Translations under genes and position numbers: made by a program
DNA from: Extensimonas soli
Lineage (GTDB): Bacteria > Pseudomonadota > Gammaproteobacteria > Burkholderiales > Burkholderiaceae_C
Assembly: GCF_029211265.1 (NCBI RefSeq)
Contig: NZ_JARGEL010000024.1
Location: 62,001 to 126,000 of the forward strand
DNA length: 64,000 bases
Direction of reading: 5' to 3'
Notes under the pieces: model-generated
The model's input: the letters and a program-made list of their open reading frames with translations, nothing else
The model's database searches: none
What the model was told of the DNA's origin: nothing
Shown here: piece after piece, positions 51,994 through 61,075 of the stretch
Layout: the number at the start of each line of letters is the position of its first letter
Numbering within the stretch: the first letter of the stretch is position 1

Positions 51994-53802
51994 TCACCAC
52001 GTCTGCGCCAGGCGCACGTAGGTCGCCAGCAGCGTGCTCTTGTCCGCCGCGCCGAGCAGCACCGGGTCTGGCACGGAGCGGATCACGGGCAGGCGTTCGC
52101 CGTGGTGTTCCATGAAGCGTTGCAAGGCCTGGCCCAGCTGCATGTCTTGCGTGAGCGGGCGCAGCTCCTGCGTCATGAGGTCGGCGGCGCGTGGGGCGGG
52201 TGGCGGCGATGCGGAAGATGCCGACGATGGAGGCAATGGCGGCTGGGCGCGCGCGGTGTGCGCACTCAGCGCGGGCAGCGGCACCACACCGAGGAAATGC
52301 TGCTGCGCATCGACCACGTAGAGGTATTTGACGCGGTGCTGCAAAAACAGGCGGCTCATGGCCTCCACGTCGGCGTCGGGGGGCACCACGGTTTCGGTGG
52401 GCTGCACCAGGTCGCGCATCTGCAGCTGGGCGAGGCGCAGTTTTTCGTCGCCGTGCTCGCGGCGCTTGATGGTGATCTCGTACATCGAGCCCGCGCCGAT
52501 CGAGCGCGCCACGAAGTACGCGACCACGCTGCAGGCCATCAGCGGCAGCATGACTTCGTAGCGCAAGGTCATCTCGAAGATCATGAGGATGGCCATCAGG
52601 GGCGCCTGCGTGGCCGCGGCGAGAAAGGCGCCCATGCCCGTGACCGCGTAGGCCACGGGCGCGGCCGAGGCCGCGGGCCACAGGGCGTGCACGCCCAGGC
52701 CGAACAGCTCGCCCACGAGGCAGCCGCAAAACAGCGCGGGCGTGAACACGCCGCCCACGGCGCCCGAGCCCACGGTGGCAAAGGTGGCGACCATCTTGGC
52801 GACGAGCAGCAGCAAAAGCCAATTCCAGCCCATGCCGCCCCCCGCCTGCAGCACCTGATTGACCACGCTGTAGCCGTTGCCCCAGACCTGCGGCAGCCCA
52901 ATCGAGATCAGCCCTACCACCAGCCCCCCGAGCGCGAGCCGCAGCGGCAGCGGCGGCGCCAGGCGCGCGAACAGGCGCTTGCTGCGGTTCATGCCCTGCA
53001 AAAACAGCGCCGCGCCGCCGCCCATGAAGAGGCCCAGCAGCGCGAACAGCGCCACCTCGGGCCCGGTGACTTCGGCAAACGCGGGCAGGGTGTAGGGCGG
53101 CGCGCCCAGGCCGAAGCGCTGCATGGTGATGTGCGCGCAGACCGAGGCGATCAAGATCGGCCCCACGCTTTCCATGGCGATCGAGCCGAGCACGATTTCG
53201 GCGATGAAAAACGCCGCCGCGATGGGCGCGTTGTACGCCGCGGTGACGCCGGCCGCCGCCCCGCAGGCCACGAGCAGGCGCAGCCGTTCGATGGGAAAGC
53301 GCAGCCGCTGCCCAAGCACGGACGCGCACAGCGCCGCGAGCTGCACCATGGAGCCTTCGCGCCCGATCGAGCCGCCACTGGCGATCGAGAGCAGCGAAGA
53401 ACTGCTGCGCACCAGCGTCTGCACGACGGGGATGCGCCCGTCGCCCAGCACCACGGCTTCCATGTAGTCGGACGTTTCCTTTTGCGGCGCGTCTGCTTGC
53501 GTGTTTGGCTGCACGAGGCGCCGCGCGAGCACCAGCAGCAGCCCGGCGAGCAGGCCGCCCACCACGGGGCTCAGCAGGCGCGCCCACCAGGGCAGGCTTT
53601 GCGCAATGGCCACCAGGCTGCCGCCGCGGCCCAGCACCAGGCGGTCGAGCCCGTCGAGCAGCGCGCGGAACGCGAGCGTCGCCAGCGCACCCAGAAAACC
53701 GGCCACCATCGCCCACAAAAGCGTGCTTTGCCACTCTGAAATACGCAGCAGCCGCTGCCAGAACAGGCGCCGGGCGAGGCGGCGCGTGAAGGAGGTGCTC
53801 AT
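51994..53802 (-). CDS. ClC-family chloride channel/antiporter with CBS domains
   Basis: 602 aa from the ATG at 53802 (upstream codons overlap the amidotransferase and are not protein-like). The ClC membrane domain (~20-440) shows GDGRIPVVQTL, ASGGSIGREGSMVQLAA (the gating Glu in GREG is present), GAAAGVTAAYNAPIAAAFFIAE and GAVGGVFTPALFCG. A C-terminal pair of CBS domains (~455-600) is split by a Pro/Ser linker (PPLPPSSASSASPPP). A Cl-/H+ antiporter or channel of the inner membrane; the CBS pair may sense nucleotides. Single-gene unit. Confidence 0.9.
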   Translation of the reverse strand: MSTSFTRRLARRLFWQRLLRISEWQSTLLWAMVAGFLGALATLAFRALLDGLDRLVLGRGGSLVAIAQSLPWWARLLSPVVGGLLAGLLLVLARRLVQPNTQADAPQKETSDYMEAVVLGDGRIPVVQTLVRSSSSLLSIASGGSIGREGSMVQLAALCASVLGQRLRFPIERLRLLVACGAAAGVTAAYNAPIAAAFFIAEIVLGSIAMESVGPILIASVCAHITMQRFGLGAPPYTLPAFAEVTGPEVALFALLGLFMGGGAALFLQGMNRSKRLFARLAPPLPLRLALGGLVVGLISIGLPQVWGNGYSVVNQVLQAGGGMGWNWLLLLLVAKMVATFATVGSGAVGGVFTPALFCGCLVGELFGLGVHALWPAASAAPVAYAVTGMGAFLAAATQAPLMAILMIFEMTLRYEVMLPLMACSVVAYFVARSIGAGSMYEITIKRREHGDEKLRLAQLQMRDLVQPTETVVPPDADVEAMSRLFLQHRVKYLYVVDAQQHFLGVVPLPALSAHTARAQPPLPPSSASSASPPPAPRAADLMTQELRPLTQDMQLGQALQRFMEHHGERLPVIRSVPDPVLLGAADKSTLLATYVRLAQTW

Positions 53803-53839
53803 CGCAGGAAAATCTCTTTGACGGTACCGGGCCAGCGCC

Positions 53840-53860
53840 GGCTCAGAGGCTGAGAGCCTC
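53840..53860. terminator. Hairpin at the end of the amidotransferase gene
   Basis: GAGGCT/AGCCTC (53846-53851 and 53855-53860) with a 3-nt loop overlaps the stop codon of the minus-strand gene starting at 54587. The 17-base word at 53840-53856 is identical to 19971-19987 behind arsR. Confidence 0.45.
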
Positions 53861-54587
53861 AGCGCACCGCGCCCGAGGCGCAGACCTCGAGCCCGTCGAG
53901 CCAGCGGCCCAGCACCTGCTGCGCCGCCTGCGCCAATGCCGGCGCACAGCGCTGGGCGTCGGCGCGCAGACTGCGCGGGTCCATGCCGGCCTGCGCGAGC
54001 TCGCAGCAGTGGCCCACGAGCCAGCGCTCGAAATTGCGCCCATCCAGCTCGAGGTGAAACTGCAGACCAAGGACCGCCGGGCCGCGCGCAAAGGCCTGCT
54101 GCGCGCACTGCGCGGTGCTGGCCAGCAGCTGCGCCCCCGCGGGCAGGTCGAAGCGGTCGCCATGCCAGTGCAGCACCGGCACGCCCGCGAGCGGGGCCAG
54201 CACCGATTCACGGCCGGCCTCGGTCAGCGTCAGCGCGCCAAAGCCGATCTCCTTGCTACCCATGGGCGCCACCCGCGCGCCCAGCGCTCGCGCCATCAGC
54301 TGCGCCCCGAGGCAGATGCCCAGCAGCGGCCGGCCTTGCGCCAGGCGCTGCGCAATCAGGTGCTGCTCGGCGGCGAGGAAGGGGTACAGCGCTTCATCGC
54401 AGGCGCCCAGCGGGCCGCCCAGCACGACGAGCAGGTCGGCTGCACTGGCATCGGCCACGGCATCGGCAACCAGCGCGTCCACGGCCGGGTCGAGGTAGCG
54501 CACCTGGTAGCCACGCGCCTGCAGCAGCGGCTCGAGCATGCCGAGGTCTTCGAAATGGACGTGGCGCAGGGCCAGGGCGGTTTTCAT
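53859..54587 (-). CDS. Class I glutamine amidotransferase (GuaA N-domain-like)
   Basis: 242 aa from the ATG at 54587. The GATase fold has an oxyanion segment VVLGGPLGACDE, nucleophile Cys in GICLGAQLMARALG, and the His of LQFHLELDG with the following Glu. This is the short family annotated as GMP-synthase-type glutamine amidotransferase; it lacks a synthetase domain. The real acceptor is unknown, and related YLR126c-type proteins may be hydrolases. Cytosolic. Neighbours give no pathway. Confidence 0.85.
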   Translation of the reverse strand: MKTALALRHVHFEDLGMLEPLLQARGYQVRYLDPAVDALVADAVADASAADLLVVLGGPLGACDEALYPFLAAEQHLIAQRLAQGRPLLGICLGAQLMARALGARVAPMGSKEIGFGALTLTEAGRESVLAPLAGVPVLHWHGDRFDLPAGAQLLASTAQCAQQAFARGPAVLGLQFHLELDGRNFERWLVGHCCELAQAGMDPRSLRADAQRCAPALAQAAQQVLGRWLDGLEVCASGAVR

Positions 54588-54656
54588 GGGTGTGCTTTCA
54601 TGGAGGAAGACAGAGTTGGGCAGCATACAGACACCGCCCATTCGCCCTCCGCGCAG

Positions 54657-55841
54657 CTACGCTTTGCTCGGTTTCTCCACGTAGTTGCGGATGAGGTACT
54701 CGTTGAACATGGGAACGGTGAACGCAATGTCGCCGTGAGATGGGCTGTAGATCATTCCCTTGCTGATGATCTGCGCGCGCCGCGGGCCCAGACTTTGAAG
54801 AGTTTCGTGCAGTGCATCCGCGACATCCGATGATCTATACGGCCCGGCACCAAGTTTGGCCATCGCGATAACGTACTCTCGCTCCTTAGGCGTTAAGCGA
54901 TCAAATCGCACTTTGAAGAAGCCTTCGTCCAGCCGTTTTGTCGCTTCTCCTGCCGCCTTCGATGCATCCTCCAGCTTGATGCGCGGCCCCTCGGCGATGT
55001 TCCAACACTGATAGCCCCACTCCTGCAGAAAGTAGGGATAGCCTTTGGTCTTTGCCAGGATCTCTCTGATCGCGTTGTCGTCAATGTTCTCACCTTCACC
55101 CTCGATTGGCTGCCTGATTGCGGTCTCCGCATCCGCCTCTTCAAGCGCACCAACCGCAGGGTAGTGAAAGAGCCGTTCAGCGTAGGATTTTGCATCGCCC
55201 GAAAGAGCCGCAACCTGTGGCAGCCCCGCGCCGAAGAACAAAACAGGCAGGTCCCTCTGGTTAACCTTGTGGAGAGCGACGATCAGAGCTGCCAAATCTT
55301 CAGAGCGCAGGTACTGAACTTCGTCAATGAGAAGCGTCCAGGCCTTGCCGGCGGCCTTTGCTGCCTCGCCTACATGGACGAACAATTCAGGCAGGTCTGC
55401 CTCCATATCCCCGCTGTCAGCGACGCCTACTTCCGGATCCACCGAAATTGAAGTTTCTCCGTACGAAAGCTTGAACGCAGAGGCGAAAGAGCGAAGTGCC
55501 CGAAGGGCCCGATGGGCTTTGGCCTTCGCGTTCTCCGAAGTCGAGAGTTTGCGCAAGGTTTGATTGATCTTTGGCACAAGCAACTCGCTGAGCGCCTTTC
55601 CCTCTGGCGCTTCGATCGAGGATGTCACGTGCCCCGCGGCTTCGGCCATCTCTTCGATTTTGTTCAGTAGCACCGTCTTTCCTACGCCACGCAGGCCAAG
55701 CAACATCTGCGAGCGGCTTGACTTACCCAACAGCGCCCTTTGAATGGCTGTCTGCGCGTCCTGAAGAATGGTTTCCCGTCCAGCAAGCTCTGGCGGCCTG
55801 CTCCCGGCGCCAGGGGCAAATGGATTTCTCACTGCGTCCAT
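54657..55841 (-). CDS. Orphan AAA+/STAND-like ATPase
   Basis: 394 aa. The ATG at 55841 follows CAGGAG. The ATP site is MLLGLRGVGKTVLLNKI with Walker B WTLLIDEVQYL and sensor LPVLFFGAGLPQVAAL. The C-terminal ~130 residues form a winged-helix-like region (FDRLTPKEREYVIAMAKLGAGPYRSSDVADAL, GPRRAQIISKGMIYSPSHGDIAF). This is the architecture of small archaeal/bacterial ATPases related to Orc1/Cdc6 and MNS-type families that bind DNA or act as regulatory switches. Base composition is lower in GC than the neighbours; likely acquired. Partner unknown. Confidence 0.78.
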   Translation of the reverse strand: MDAVRNPFAPGAGSRPPELAGRETILQDAQTAIQRALLGKSSRSQMLLGLRGVGKTVLLNKIEEMAEAAGHVTSSIEAPEGKALSELLVPKINQTLRKLSTSENAKAKAHRALRALRSFASAFKLSYGETSISVDPEVGVADSGDMEADLPELFVHVGEAAKAAGKAWTLLIDEVQYLRSEDLAALIVALHKVNQRDLPVLFFGAGLPQVAALSGDAKSYAERLFHYPAVGALEEADAETAIRQPIEGEGENIDDNAIREILAKTKGYPYFLQEWGYQCWNIAEGPRIKLEDASKAAGEATKRLDEGFFKVRFDRLTPKEREYVIAMAKLGAGPYRSSDVADALHETLQSLGPRRAQIISKGMIYSPSHGDIAFTVPMFNEYLIRNYVEKPSKA

Positions 55842-55880
55842 GGAATCTCCTGTGGCGTGAACTCTATGCATTGCCAATAA

Positions 55881-55903
55881 AGTATATTGCACGGAAGATA
55901 TAC
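55881..55903 (-). promoter_or_regulatory. Possible -10 box inside an inverted repeat upstream of the AAA ATPase
   Basis: On the minus strand TATACT (55881-55886) lies 40 bp upstream of the ATPase start. It overlaps an inverted repeat GTATAT/ATATAC (55882-55887 and 55898-55903). No good -35 box is seen. A repressor bound there would block transcription. Confidence 0.35.
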
Positions 55904-55933
55904 ATGCGTAGAAAAAGCTAGAAAATGGGCGCC

Positions 55934-55969
55934 GCTTCAGCTTCAGCTTCAGCTTCCGCTTCCGCTTCG
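55934..55969. repeat. Hexanucleotide tandem repeat
   Basis: Six 6-bp units: GCTTCA three times, GCTTCC twice, GCTTCG once. It lies in the 306-bp gap 55842-56147 between the AAA ATPase promoter and the 3' end of the yejA-like gene. A repeat-rich, GC-rich stretch follows it (55970-56147), with no gene I can support. Confidence 0.8.
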
Positions 55970-56147
55970 CGCCGCAGCCTGACTGGCGGTTCAACTCGGA
56001 CGCCACGGCAGGCCATGCCTTCGGCATTCCCATGGCCTGCCGCGGCGCCCTCCGCGCTTCGCTCCACGGCGCCGGTTTACCTGGGCGATAGATGATGCGC
56101 GCGGCTGACTGGCAACACCGGTGCAGGCATGCCGCGGCGCCAGAAAT

Positions 56148-57944
56148 TCACCGCCCCGCCTCCCTGGCCCACCAGGTGTCCATGACCCAGGTTTCGCCCG
56201 GAGAGTACGGCGGCACCTGCGCGGGGCGCGCGAGGCGCCAGGCGTTGTAGGCCATGCGGTGCGTGCTTGCGCTCCACTGCGGGATCAGGTAGTGGCTGTG
56301 CATGATGATGCGGTCGAGCGCGTGGCAGGCGGGCAGCAGCTCGGCCTGCGTTTTGGCGGCGGTCATGGTCTGGATCATGGCATCGACGGCGGGGTTTTTG
56401 ACGCCGGCAAAGTTGCCCGAGTCTTCGGTGTCGGCGGCCTTGCTGCCGAAGAGGTCGGCAAACTCCTGGCCGGGGTTGTGCGTGCCCTGGAAGGCGAGCG
56501 AGGTGAGGTCGAAGTCGAACTTCTGCAGGCGCTGCTGGTACAGCGCAAAGTCCACGGCGCGAAAGCGCAGCGTGATGCCGAGCTTTTCGAGGTTGCGCAT
56601 CCAGGGCGCGACCACGCGCATGCTGCCTTCGCCGCTGTCGAGGTATTCGAGCTCCAGGGCCTGCCCCGCGGCGTTGCGCAGCACGCCGCCCTGCACCATC
56701 CAGCCGGCCTCTTGCAGCAGCGCCTGCGCACGCCGCAGGTTGGCGCGTAGCGAGTGGCCGTCGTCGGTGCGCGGCGGCTCGTACATGGGGCCGAAAGCCT
56801 CTGCAGGGATGGCGCTGCGCCAGGGCTCCATGAGTGCGCGCTCTGGCGCGCTGGGCAGGCCCTGCGTCTCGCACGCGGTGTTGCCGAACAGGCCACGCAC
56901 GCGCTGGTAGGCGCCGTAGAAAAGCTGGCGGTTCATCCACTCGAAGTCCAGCGCCAGCCCCAGCGCCTCGCGCACGCGCCGGTCTTGCAGCAGCGGGCGG
57001 CGCGTGTTGAGCACGTAGCTCTGAAAGCCCGAGGGCAGCTTGTGCGCGAATTCGCCCTTGACCAGCTCGCCCGTGGCAAAGCGCTTGCCGTTGACGCGCC
57101 GCGCCCAGTCGCCCGCGCTGAAAAAGCGCATCAGGTCGAACTCGCCCGCCTTGAGCGCCTCGAGCCGCGCGGTGTTGTCTTTGTAAATCTTGACCTGGAT
57201 GCGGTCGAAATTGGCCGTGCCGCGGCGCACGTTGAGGTCGCGCGCCCAGTAGTTCGGGTCGCGCACGTAGGTGATGTCCTTGCCAAAGCGCACCGGGCCG
57301 ATGCGGTACGGGCCGCTGCCTATGGGCGTGTCCATCACCACCTGGTCGAAGGGCTTGCCCGCGCCCCAGTCGCGGCTGAACACGGGCAGGCCGCCGACGA
57401 TGAGGGGCAGCTCGCGGTTGGGCTTTTTGAAGTGGTAGCGCAGCGTGCGCTCATCAAGCACCTCGGCGCCGGCCACGTCGATCAGCAAGGTCTTGTAGGC
57501 AGGCGAGGTGTGGGGGCCGACGAGCGTGTCGAAGCTGTATTTGACGTCCTGCGCAAGCACGGGCTTGCCGTTGTGAAAGCGCGCCTCGGGCCGCAGGCGA
57601 AAGGTGGCCGAGAGCCCGTCGGGCGCCACATCCACGTCCTGCGCGAGCAGCCCGTAGCCCGTGGCGGTTTCGTCGAGCGCGCCCACGAGCAGCGTGTCGA
57701 ACATCAGCTCGGAAAGGTAGGCGGGCGCGCTGCCCTTGATGGTGAACGGGTTGTATTTGTCGAACGTGGAAGCGCGCGAATTGCTCACCAGGCGCAGCTC
57801 GCCGCCCTTGGGCGCGGCGGGGTTCACGTAGTCGAAATGCGCAAAGCCCGCGGGGTAGCGCGGCTGCCCCCAGAGCGCGTAGGCATGCGCCGCCCACGCC
57901 GGCACGGCGCACATCCAGAGCACGAAAAGCAGGCAAAACCGCAT
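56148..57944 (-). CDS. yejA: Peptide ABC transporter substrate-binding protein (YejA-like)
   Basis: 598 aa from the ATG at 57944, which gives a standard signal peptide ([20 protein letters not shown]). The SBP_bac_5 fold: [75 protein letters not shown], and [17 protein letters not shown]. YejA-type proteins bind oligopeptides and microcin C-like peptides in the periplasm. The ATPase of the same type is at 1-869, far off, so this gene is detached from the rest of its transporter or is a second copy. Divergent from fabI. Confidence 0.88.
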   Translation of the reverse strand: MRFCLLFVLWMCAVPAWAAHAYALWGQPRYPAGFAHFDYVNPAAPKGGELRLVSNSRASTFDKYNPFTIKGSAPAYLSELMFDTLLVGALDETATGYGLLAQDVDVAPDGLSATFRLRPEARFHNGKPVLAQDVKYSFDTLVGPHTSPAYKTLLIDVAGAEVLDERTLRYHFKKPNRELPLIVGGLPVFSRDWGAGKPFDQVVMDTPIGSGPYRIGPVRFGKDITYVRDPNYWARDLNVRRGTANFDRIQVKIYKDNTARLEALKAGEFDLMRFFSAGDWARRVNGKRFATGELVKGEFAHKLPSGFQSYVLNTRRPLLQDRRVREALGLALDFEWMNRQLFYGAYQRVRGLFGNTACETQGLPSAPERALMEPWRSAIPAEAFGPMYEPPRTDDGHSLRANLRRAQALLQEAGWMVQGGVLRNAAGQALELEYLDSGEGSMRVVAPWMRNLEKLGITLRFRAVDFALYQQRLQKFDFDLTSLAFQGTHNPGQEFADLFGSKAADTEDSGNFAGVKNPAVDAMIQTMTAAKTQAELLPACHALDRIIMHSHYLIPQWSASTHRMAYNAWRLARPAQVPPYSPGETWVMDTWWAREAGR

Positions 57945-57992
57945 GCGACAATTCTGCACGACTTGAATACCGTCTCACAAAGGAGAACAAAC

Positions 57993-58784
57993 ATGGGTTT
58001 TCTGACCGGCAAGAAGCTGCTCATCACGGGCGTGCTGTCCAACCGCTCCATCGCCTACGGCATCGCGCGCGCCTGCCATGCACAGGGGGCCGAGCTCGCG
58101 TTCAGCTACGTCGGCGAACGCTTCAAAGAGCGCATCACCGAGTTTGCCGCGGAATTCGGCTCCACGCTGGTGTTCGATTGCGACGTCGCGAGCGACGAGC
58201 AGATCGAGCGCCTGTTTCGTGACCTCTCGCAGGTCTGGCCCAAGTTCGACGGCTTCGTGCACAGCATTGGCTTTGCGCCGCGCGAGGCGATCGCGGGCGA
58301 CTTCCTCGAAGGCCTTTCGCGCGAGGCATTCCACACCGCGCACGACATCAGCGCCTACAGCTTCCCGGCCATGGCCAAGGCCGCACTGCCCTACCTGAAC
58401 GACAAGGCCGCACTGCTCACGCTGTCGTACCTGGGCGCGCTGCGCACCATCCCGAACTACAACACCATGGGCCTGGCCAAGGCCAGCCTCGAAGCCAGCG
58501 TGCGCTACCTGGCCGAATCGCTGGGCCCGCGCGGCATGCGCGCCAACGCCATCAGCGCCGGCCCCATCAAAACGCTGGCCGCAAGCGGCATCAAGGACTT
58601 CGGCAAGCTGCTGGCCGTGGTCGCCAACGCCGCGCCGCTGCGCCGCAACGTCACCATCGACGACGTGGGCAACGTCGCGGCCTTTTTGCTCTCGGACCTT
58701 GCAAGCGGCGTCACGGCCGAAGTCACCTACGTCGATGGCGGCTTCAGCCAGACCGCGGGCCTGAGCCGCGACATGGTCGAATAA
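57993..58784 (+). CDS. fabI: Enoyl-[acyl-carrier-protein] reductase (NADH)
   Basis: 263 aa. The ATG at 57993 follows AAAGGAG. FabI signatures: [43 protein letters not shown], and the Tyr-x6-Lys active site in [30 protein letters not shown] is the substrate loop. It performs the last reduction in each round of fatty-acid elongation in the cytosol. The Ser/Tyr arrangement is that of the triclosan-sensitive type. Single gene, with the dispersed motif directly after. Confidence 0.97.
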   Translation: MGFLTGKKLLITGVLSNRSIAYGIARACHAQGAELAFSYVGERFKERITEFAAEFGSTLVFDCDVASDEQIERLFRDLSQVWPKFDGFVHSIGFAPREAIAGDFLEGLSREAFHTAHDISAYSFPAMAKAALPYLNDKAALLTLSYLGALRTIPNYNTMGLAKASLEASVRYLAESLGPRGMRANAISAGPIKTLAASGIKDFGKLLAVVANAAPLRRNVTIDDVGNVAAFLLSDLASGVTAEVTYVDGGFSQTAGLSRDMVE

Positions 58785-58814
58785 GGCTTCCCCGTCCGAA
58801 ACTTGAAGCCGAAT

Positions 58815-58858
58815 CGACCCTTAGCGCTTGACAGACAAGCACAAGCAGCTATTTTTTT
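58815..58858 (-). repeat. Dispersed ~44-nt motif, copy C
   Basis: Read on the minus strand: ATAGCTGCTTGTGCTTG then CAAGCGCTAAGGGTCGATTC. It aligns end to end with the copies at 6625 and 20465. It lies between fabI and the IMPACT-family gene; the stem GCTTG/CAAGC in it, with the T-run on the + strand, may also end fabI transcription. Confidence 0.6.
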
Positions 58859-58888
58859 AATAGTCTTTCGCTGTGCTTCGGCTTAGCC

Positions 58889-59482
58889 ATGCCCCTGACC
58901 CTGGCCGCCCCCGCGCACAGCGAGCTCCTCATCAAAAAAAGCCGCTTCATCGGCTGCGTGCAGCCCATGAGCGACCGCGCCGGCGCGCAGGCCGTGGTCG
59001 ATGCGCTGTGGCGCGAACACCCCGGCGCCGCGCACATCTGCTGGGCGCTGCTGGCCGGCGGCCACTCGGCCGCGGTCGATGATGGCGAGCCCGGCGGTAC
59101 CGCGGGCCGGCCCATGCTCGAAGTGCTGCGCCACCAGGACCTCGACGGCGTGCTCGCCACCGTGGTGCGCTACTTCGGTGGCGTCAAGCTCGGCGCAGGC
59201 GGCCTCGTGCGCGCCTACACCGACACCGTGGCGCAGGCGCTGCTCACGGCCACCAAGGTGCCGCTGCAGCGCCTGCAGACCTTGCAATGCGAGGTGCCCT
59301 ACGCGCTCGAAGGCCTGGTGCGCCGCGAAGCCGCGCAGGCCGGCGCCGAATTGCTGGCCGTGCAGCACGGCGCGCAGGTCACGCTGCGCCTGCGCCTGCC
59401 CGAAGCGCAGGCCACGGCCTTCGTGCCGCACCTGAGCGAGCTCGGCCAGGGCCGCGTAGGCTGGCAGGAAGTGCGCGACTGA
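58889..59482 (+). CDS. IMPACT/YigZ-family protein
   Basis: 197 aa. The UPF0029 N-terminal domain is clear: ELLIKKSRFIGCVQPM, HICWALLAGGHSAAVDDGEPGGTAGRPMLEVL, VVRYFGGVKLGAGGLVRAY. The C-terminal DUF1949-like region (~135-195) follows. The family (YigZ, IMPACT) has an RNase-PH-like N-terminal fold with unproven enzymatic role; eukaryotic IMPACT regulates translation control. Cytosolic. Confidence 0.9.
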   Translation: MPLTLAAPAHSELLIKKSRFIGCVQPMSDRAGAQAVVDALWREHPGAAHICWALLAGGHSAAVDDGEPGGTAGRPMLEVLRHQDLDGVLATVVRYFGGVKLGAGGLVRAYTDTVAQALLTATKVPLQRLQTLQCEVPYALEGLVRREAAQAGAELLAVQHGAQVTLRLRLPEAQATAFVPHLSELGQGRVGWQEVRD

Positions 59483-59565
59483 ACGGGAGGCGCGCCGCCT
59501 GCGCGCGCCACGGTCTGACACGTTTCGAGGCCCGTCATGCGGGCACGCCAAGGCACAATGGCAGC

Positions 59566-60573
59566 ATGAACATCGTGATCCTCGACGATTACCAGGACGC
59601 CGTGCGCAAGCTGCACTGCGCGAGCGTGCTCGACCCCTACACCGCCAAGGTCTATACCAACAACGTCAAGGGCATAGGGCAGCTGGCCGTGCGCCTGCGC
59701 GACGCCGACATCATCGTGCTGATCCACGAGCGCACGCAGATCACGCGCCAGCTCGTCGAAAAGCTGCCGCGCCTCAAGCTCATCGCGCAGGCCGGCCGCG
59801 TGGGCGAACACATCGACGTGGCCGCCTGCACCGAGCGCGGCATCGCCGTGGCCGACGGCGTGAGCTCCCCCGTGGCGCCGGCCGAGCTCACCTGGGCACT
59901 CATCATGGCCGCGATGCGCCGGCTGCCGCAATACATCGCCAACCTCAAGCACGGCGCATGGCAGCAATCGGGCCTCAAGACGACCTCGATGCCGCCCAAT
60001 TTCGGCTTGGGGCTGGTGCTGCGCGGCAAGATGCTGGGCATCTGGGGCTACGGCCAGGTCGGCCGGCTCGTCGCGGGCTACGGCCGCGCCTTCGGCATGA
60101 ACGTGAGCATCTGGGGGCCTGAGGCCGAGCGCGCGCAGGCCCTGGCCGACGGCTACCAAGCCGCGAGCAGCCGCGCCGAATTCCTCGCGCAGTGCGACGT
60201 GCTCTCGCTGCACCTGCGCCTGGCCGACGCCACACGCGGCCTGCTCGCGCTCGAAGACCTCTCGTGCATGAAGCCCACGGCGCTGCTCGTGAACACCGCG
60301 CATGCGGCGCTGATCGAGCCCGACGCGCTGCTGGCCGCGCTCAACCGCGGCCGCCCCGGCATGGCCGCGATCGACGTGTTCGAAAGCGAACCTACCCTAC
60401 AGGGCCACGCCCTGCTGCGCCTCGAAAACTGCATCTGCACGCCGCACATCGGCTACGTGGAGCAAGACAGTTACGAGCTCTACTTCAGCGCCGCCTTCGA
60501 CAACGTGGTGAACTTCATCCAGGGCAAGCCCAGCAACCTCGTCAACCCCGAGGCGCTGCAGGTGCGGCGCTGA
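59566..60573 (+). CDS. D-2-hydroxyacid dehydrogenase family protein lacking the catalytic Arg
   Basis: 335 aa from the ATG at 59566. The N-terminal substrate domain (IVILDDYQDAVRKL) and the NAD domain (GIWGYGQVGRLVAGYGRAFGMNVSIWG) are typical. Of the usual Arg-Glu-His triad, Glu (DVFESEP) and His (CTPHIGY) are present. The Arg motif, normally NT(S)R(A/G), reads NTAHAALIEPDALL: His replaces Arg. The substrate may differ, or activity may be reduced. Convergent with the HicBA genes, with a hairpin at 60595-60611. Confidence 0.85.
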   Translation: MNIVILDDYQDAVRKLHCASVLDPYTAKVYTNNVKGIGQLAVRLRDADIIVLIHERTQITRQLVEKLPRLKLIAQAGRVGEHIDVAACTERGIAVADGVSSPVAPAELTWALIMAAMRRLPQYIANLKHGAWQQSGLKTTSMPPNFGLGLVLRGKMLGIWGYGQVGRLVAGYGRAFGMNVSIWGPEAERAQALADGYQAASSRAEFLAQCDVLSLHLRLADATRGLLALEDLSCMKPTALLVNTAHAALIEPDALLAALNRGRPGMAAIDVFESEPTLQGHALLRLENCICTPHIGYVEQDSYELYFSAAFDNVVNFIQGKPSNLVNPEALQVRR

Positions 60574-60594
60574 GGGGCCGCAGGGGATTGGGCA

Positions 60595-60611
60595 CCTGAG
60601 ACCTTCTCAGG
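60595..60611. terminator. Hairpin between convergent genes
   Basis: CCTGAGA (60595-60601) pairs with TCTCAGG (60605-60611), 3-nt loop. It overlaps the stop codon of the minus-strand hicB and can end both transcripts. Confidence 0.45.
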
Positions 60612-60822
60612 CTGCCGTGACCTCGAGATATTCGACGATGCTTGCCGGCGACGGGACGGGCAAGCCGTCCTCGATGAGGCCACGAATATGAAACGCAATG
60701 GCTGCGCGAATTTCATTTTCTGCTTCTTCGAGGGTATGTCCCGTAGCGACACAGCCCGGCAGGTCGGGCACATAAGCGGAATAGTTGTTTTCGGTTTTTT
60801 CGACAACGATGGCGTAACGCAT
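60607..60822 (-). CDS. hicB: HicB-family antitoxin
   Basis: 71 aa: YAIVVEKTENNYSAYVPDLPGCVATGHTLEEAENEI is the degenerate RNase-H-like HicB fold, followed by LIEDGLPVPSPASIVEYLEV. The C-terminal DNA-binding part is short. It neutralises the HicA mRNA interferase encoded upstream with a 3-bp gap. Operon order is hicA then hicB. Confidence 0.93.
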   Translation of the reverse strand: MRYAIVVEKTENNYSAYVPDLPGCVATGHTLEEAENEIRAAIAFHIRGLIEDGLPVPSPASIVEYLEVTAA

Positions 60823-60825
60823 GGA

Positions 60826-61014
60826 TCACTCCTTCAGAGCAGCTTGCTTGATGATGCTGTTCAAAGTGCCCGGCGCGAGATCGTCGCTCGGTTTTCCGGC
60901 CACCGTGACGCGCCCGCTTTTCACTGGGTGCTTGAATTGCCGATGACTGCCGCGGGTGGCAACGAGATACCAGCCATCTTTTTTCAGCAAGGCCAAAACC
61001 TCATTGACCTTCAT
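60826..61014 (-). CDS. hicA: HicA-family mRNA interferase toxin
   Basis: 62 aa, typical size. The double-stranded RNA-binding-like fold has the active His: GWYLVATRGSHRQFKHP, then KSGRVTVAGKPSDDLAPGTLNSIIKQA. It cleaves mRNA when free of HicB. The pair lies between a convergent dehydrogenase and sppA and appears intact. Confidence 0.95.
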   Translation of the reverse strand: MKVNEVLALLKKDGWYLVATRGSHRQFKHPVKSGRVTVAGKPSDDLAPGTLNSIIKQAALKE

Positions 61015-61075
61015 GGAGCCAGAATGGCGAAGCGGATGGCACCTGCACGCCTTTCCTGCATATGGCGAGGCCCCC

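Noticed and set aside
55934-55969. Short tandem repeat considered as a CRISPR remnant
   Set aside because: Units are 6 bp with no spacers; a simple-sequence repeat. No CRISPR array or cas gene was seen in the window.
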